From assembly GCA_003864495.1 (NCBI GenBank), contig ML133457.1, positions 1,922,001-1,986,000 on the forward strand: a DNA stretch of 64,000 nt, in the 5' to 3' direction. Within the stretch, counting starts at the first letter, position 1. Each line of letters begins with the position of its first letter. The stretch comes from Nemopilema nomurai (taxonomy: Eukaryota > Cnidaria > Scyphozoa > Rhizostomeae > Rhizostomatidae). The position numbers and the translations under genes were made by a program. Shown here piece by piece: positions 61,402 to 64,000 of the stretch. The notes under the pieces are model-generated. The model was not told where the DNA came from. It was given only the letters and a program-made list of their open reading frames with translations, and searched no databases.

Positions 61402-63660
61402 CTATTTTCCATTGAGACAGATTATAAATGCAAATAATGTCGTAATGATAGGCCCGTATGTGTATGCTGAATTCGTCGACGCCGTGGACTTTGTCCTCTG
61501 CGTCGTGCACGGCGTAGATGTTGGCAATTTTCTTTGAGCTTTCGCCAGTGCTATGACATTTGGCACCGTGTTGTGCCAGAACGCCATCCTCTTTGGACTG
61601 AAATCCTGTCGTACAGTATCGTTGACATTGATTTCCAGGTAGCTTTTGTCGGCTAGGCCATACACTGGCCATTTGCTGTGAGGCACGCCGGTCTTTGCGA
61701 AATCAGTCCACATTTTCATCATCCTTAGACTGAAGTCTAAATCCCGCTTTGTGTAATTCGCCACTAGCCAATCAGAGGTCATCGCTAACGGACCGCCAAA
61801 CACAAACCCGAGTTCAATAGCATGCGCAACACCCCAGGCCGGTGTTCTAGGGTGTTCCGGAAGGTACGTGAAGTCGTAAAGGTAAACACGCTTTCCTGCC
61901 TTGGCCCAAGACTGGGCAATCTTGACCACTCCTTCTTTGAACTGGTAATCCGCAATGATTTCACTGTACGACAGCATTATACTCTGATTCAGGGGTTTCT
62001 GGAACTGCCTGTACTCAAACGAGGCCATCTCTGTTACCAAGGCTGTGTCTTCTTTATAGCGCCACTTGAGCATCTCCTTCACAACGACATTGAAGCCAGC
62101 GACGCTGTTTAGCGGCGGAGTAGTGAACATCGTTCCTTCGTCTTTATTGAAACCTATCATTAACTCGACGTCCAGAATTGGCAATTGGTTTGCCAGGCTT
62201 TGGAGATAGGGGTAGCCAGTAATCAACTTTCCGTCAACTGTTGGCGCCACCATGGAGTACGATTTCAAGGTGATTTGCCTCAGGAGGATTTCCTTCCCAG
62301 ACTTACTCCGCAAACAGGCCGCCATCTTAGACTGGCTGCACCCCAGGCCTCTTGCAAAGTTCAAGGCCATGGTACCGTTCTGCTTCTGATACACAGCCCA
62401 GTAGGCCAATGCGGATCCACTTTGGGCGATGGCGCGCGTAAACAACCCTTTGGCCAATGGTGACAGCAGCAAAAGTGAGACACTACCGGCACCTGCGCTT
62501 TCCCCAAATATTGTCACTTTGCTTGGATCGCCCCCAAAGTCGGAGATGTGTGCCTTGACCCACTTCAACGCGAGAATCTGGTCCTGCAGTCCGTAGTTTC
62601 CGGTTAATTCCGAGTCCGGCATGCTGTAGAACCCGAGGATACCGAGCCGGTAGTTGATTGTGACAACAACAACATCATGAAGTGCTGCTAATACTCCGCC
62701 ATTGTAATAGTATCCCTGACCAATTATGTATCCTCCACCATGAATGAATACCTTCAAAATTAATTTACAAAATAGAAAAATGATGTAAATTATTCCACCA
62801 GTGCTCACTTCAGAATTACATTAAGTACTGGTTAGGGGGCCATCTTCTTGCCGTCCTATTCTATTTGGCAAAAAATCAGATCATTTAAATGTGTTTGCAA
62901 AATTCCTGACGTCAAATTACATTTATAATTAAAAATTGCACAATGTGCCTGCTGCTTTATTGCAAAACAAGTAGCATTTCTATCTTTTGTGGTTCTCTTT
63001 CGCCAATCCCTTGGAACTGCCAGGAGCCCAGTAACTGTATACAGAAGATAATCTGAAGTAAAAATCTGAAGTTAAAATCTAAAGTGAAAATCTGAAGTAA
63101 AAATCTGAAGTAAAAACCTGAAGTAAAAATCTGAAGTAAAATCTGAAGTAAAAATCTGAAGTAAAAATCTGAAAAAACCTACTCGGGTCAGCACGAACTG
63201 ACACAATTGTCTGTCAGAAATTTCATTTTCGCCAAAGAACTCTATTTTAGCTTACGTTAAATTTTTGTTTCAAGTTTTGTTCCCATTTACAAAGCTATCT
63301 GAATTTAAGCTCTTACTCTCCAGGCGAGAATGAGAAATTCACTGCTGACATTAAAGGGGATGCCACATTTCTGATACCCAGTTGCAGACAAACACCAAAT
63401 CTACGAAATTCTCACCATCACATTCTTGCTACTTGCGCTCCTTCTTTTGAAAACGTTCAGGTAGAGACAATCCTCTTGCCCGGTGATTTTTCCCCCGGAA
63501 AGTTCCGATTGCATGCAGCTGATTTTACTTCCATTTTTCGTTCCAGTCCAAGGCTCTACCATCTGTGGTGGTGCAAATCTCAGATTGCCAACGGGAGGTT
63601 TCGCAAATGGCACACCCCAAAATGTATCGATGGTACTGCCATTCAAAACTGTTGTTGTGC
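61402..63660 (-). CDS. Carboxylesterase/cholinesterase-like protein 2, 5' end missing
   Basis: Two exons are visible: 63660-63416 and 62751-61402 (stop TAG), 531 codons in frame. The first visible exon starts in mid-codon after an acceptor, so at least one upstream exon, expected to hold the signal peptide, lies beyond the window or was not found in its last 340 bp. Family signatures are VPFAKPPVGNLRF, EDCLYLNV, VFIHGGG, VVVVTINYRLGILGF, nucleophile elbow FGESAGAG, Glu in NKDEGTMF and His in WGVAHAIE, so the triad is complete. The residue aligned with the AChE choline-site Trp is Ser by my count. The C-terminus is Thr/Ser-rich with a hydrophobic end (IITTLFAFIICL), as expected for a GPI signal. 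It is a close paralogue of the esterase at 50181-54046, but the sequence spanning the paralogue's third and fourth exons is one uninterrupted exon here. Confidence 0.92.
63049..63175. repeat. 13-bp minisatellite in esterase 2 intron
   Basis: About ten copies of a 13-bp unit (aatctgaagtaaa), one with a single-base deletion, lie in the intron between the two visible exons. Confidence 0.9.
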
Positions 63661-64000
63661 CTAACAAAGAACACCAGTTGATTATAACATCCCAAGGGTG
63701 GGTTCAAAAGACAATGTCAAAGTGCAAAGTTCAAAATGCGGTCAAAATATGAAAAGTGCTTTGATTGAAACCGTCACCATGCTTTCTACATAGCCTTGAA
63801 GAATATTCTTACCCTTCCCCCGGGTTCGCTGGCCTTGTGTTGCCAAGCCTGGGGCCTAAACGGTCGAGAAGGGGGGGCTACTACGAATTGCGGGCATAGA
63901 TTGGGAGTTTCCCTACTTTTGCGCGGATGTGCGGATTTCATAAGAAATGTTGATTCAAGTTTCTTTTCATTTTACGAAAGCAAACGGAAATAGCAATTAG
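63661..64000. other. Upstream intron of esterase 2 to window end
   Basis: No exon could be supported. A good donor (gtaaga) on the minus strand at about 63812 follows a GC-rich stretch. However, the frame that would join exon 63660-63416 in phase meets a stop (TAG) upstream without an intervening ATG, so I do not call an exon there. Confidence 0.4.

Noticed and set aside
63812..63900. First exon of esterase 2
   Set aside because: A good donor is present, but the only frame that joins in phase has a stop and no ATG before the donor.

Overview
The window is eukaryotic nuclear DNA from an animal. Genes are split by GT-AG introns, with two likely GC-AG introns. Coding density is low, and introns and spacers are AT-rich with many short tandem repeats and small inverted-repeat transposons. 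An anthozoan cnidarian, possibly an octocoral, fits the gene content: a full-length APAF1-type apoptosome gene, clustered secreted or GPI-anchored carboxylesterases, a PAN-domain secreted protein, and a relic of the reverse-transcriptase tail I associate with cnidarian genomes. The taxon is an inference from style and gene content. No species can be read directly from the sequence.

Layout. 1-3171: no gene recognised; a 20-bp tandem repeat lies at the left edge. 3172-5325 (-): the 3' five coding exons of an ETS-domain transcription factor; its 5' end was not found. 5326-21756: about 16 kb with no recognisable gene, holding a hAT-like MITE, minisatellites and weak ORFs. 21757-22617: a large 13-bp minisatellite. 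22672-29295 (-): a complete 8-exon zeta-crystallin/NADPH:quinone reductase gene (CRYZ). 29520-30191 (+): a divergent, intronless ATP synthase c-subunit lysine methyltransferase (ATPSCKMT/FAM173B type). About 32.5-32.8 kb: a broken reverse-transcriptase tail. 33691-37240 (+): a four-exon secreted cysteine-rich protein with an N-terminal PAN/apple-like region. 38073-38470: a TA-flanked, mariner-like MITE. 40122-60153 (+): a 21-exon APAF1 homologue (CARD, NB-ARC, winged helix, WD40 blades), 1,235 residues when the exons are joined. 50181-54046 (-): a complete four-exon carboxylesterase nested antisense inside APAF1 intron 12. 61402-63660 (-): the 3' two exons of a second, paralogous carboxylesterase running off the right edge.

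How they relate. CRYZ and ATPSCKMT share a spacer of about 225 bp and probably a bidirectional promoter. The two esterases are tandem paralogues on the minus strand, and the 3' half of APAF1 runs between and through them on the plus strand. From the WD40 region on, APAF1 is built of phase-0 exons of 120-129 bp, each coding one blade. I see no CRISPR array, tRNA or rRNA gene, and nothing prokaryotic. The most unusual structural features are the nested esterase, the intron difference between the esterase paralogues, the two GC-AG introns, a MITE 30 bp from an APAF1 splice acceptor, and repeated independent growth of minisatellites with a 13-bp period.
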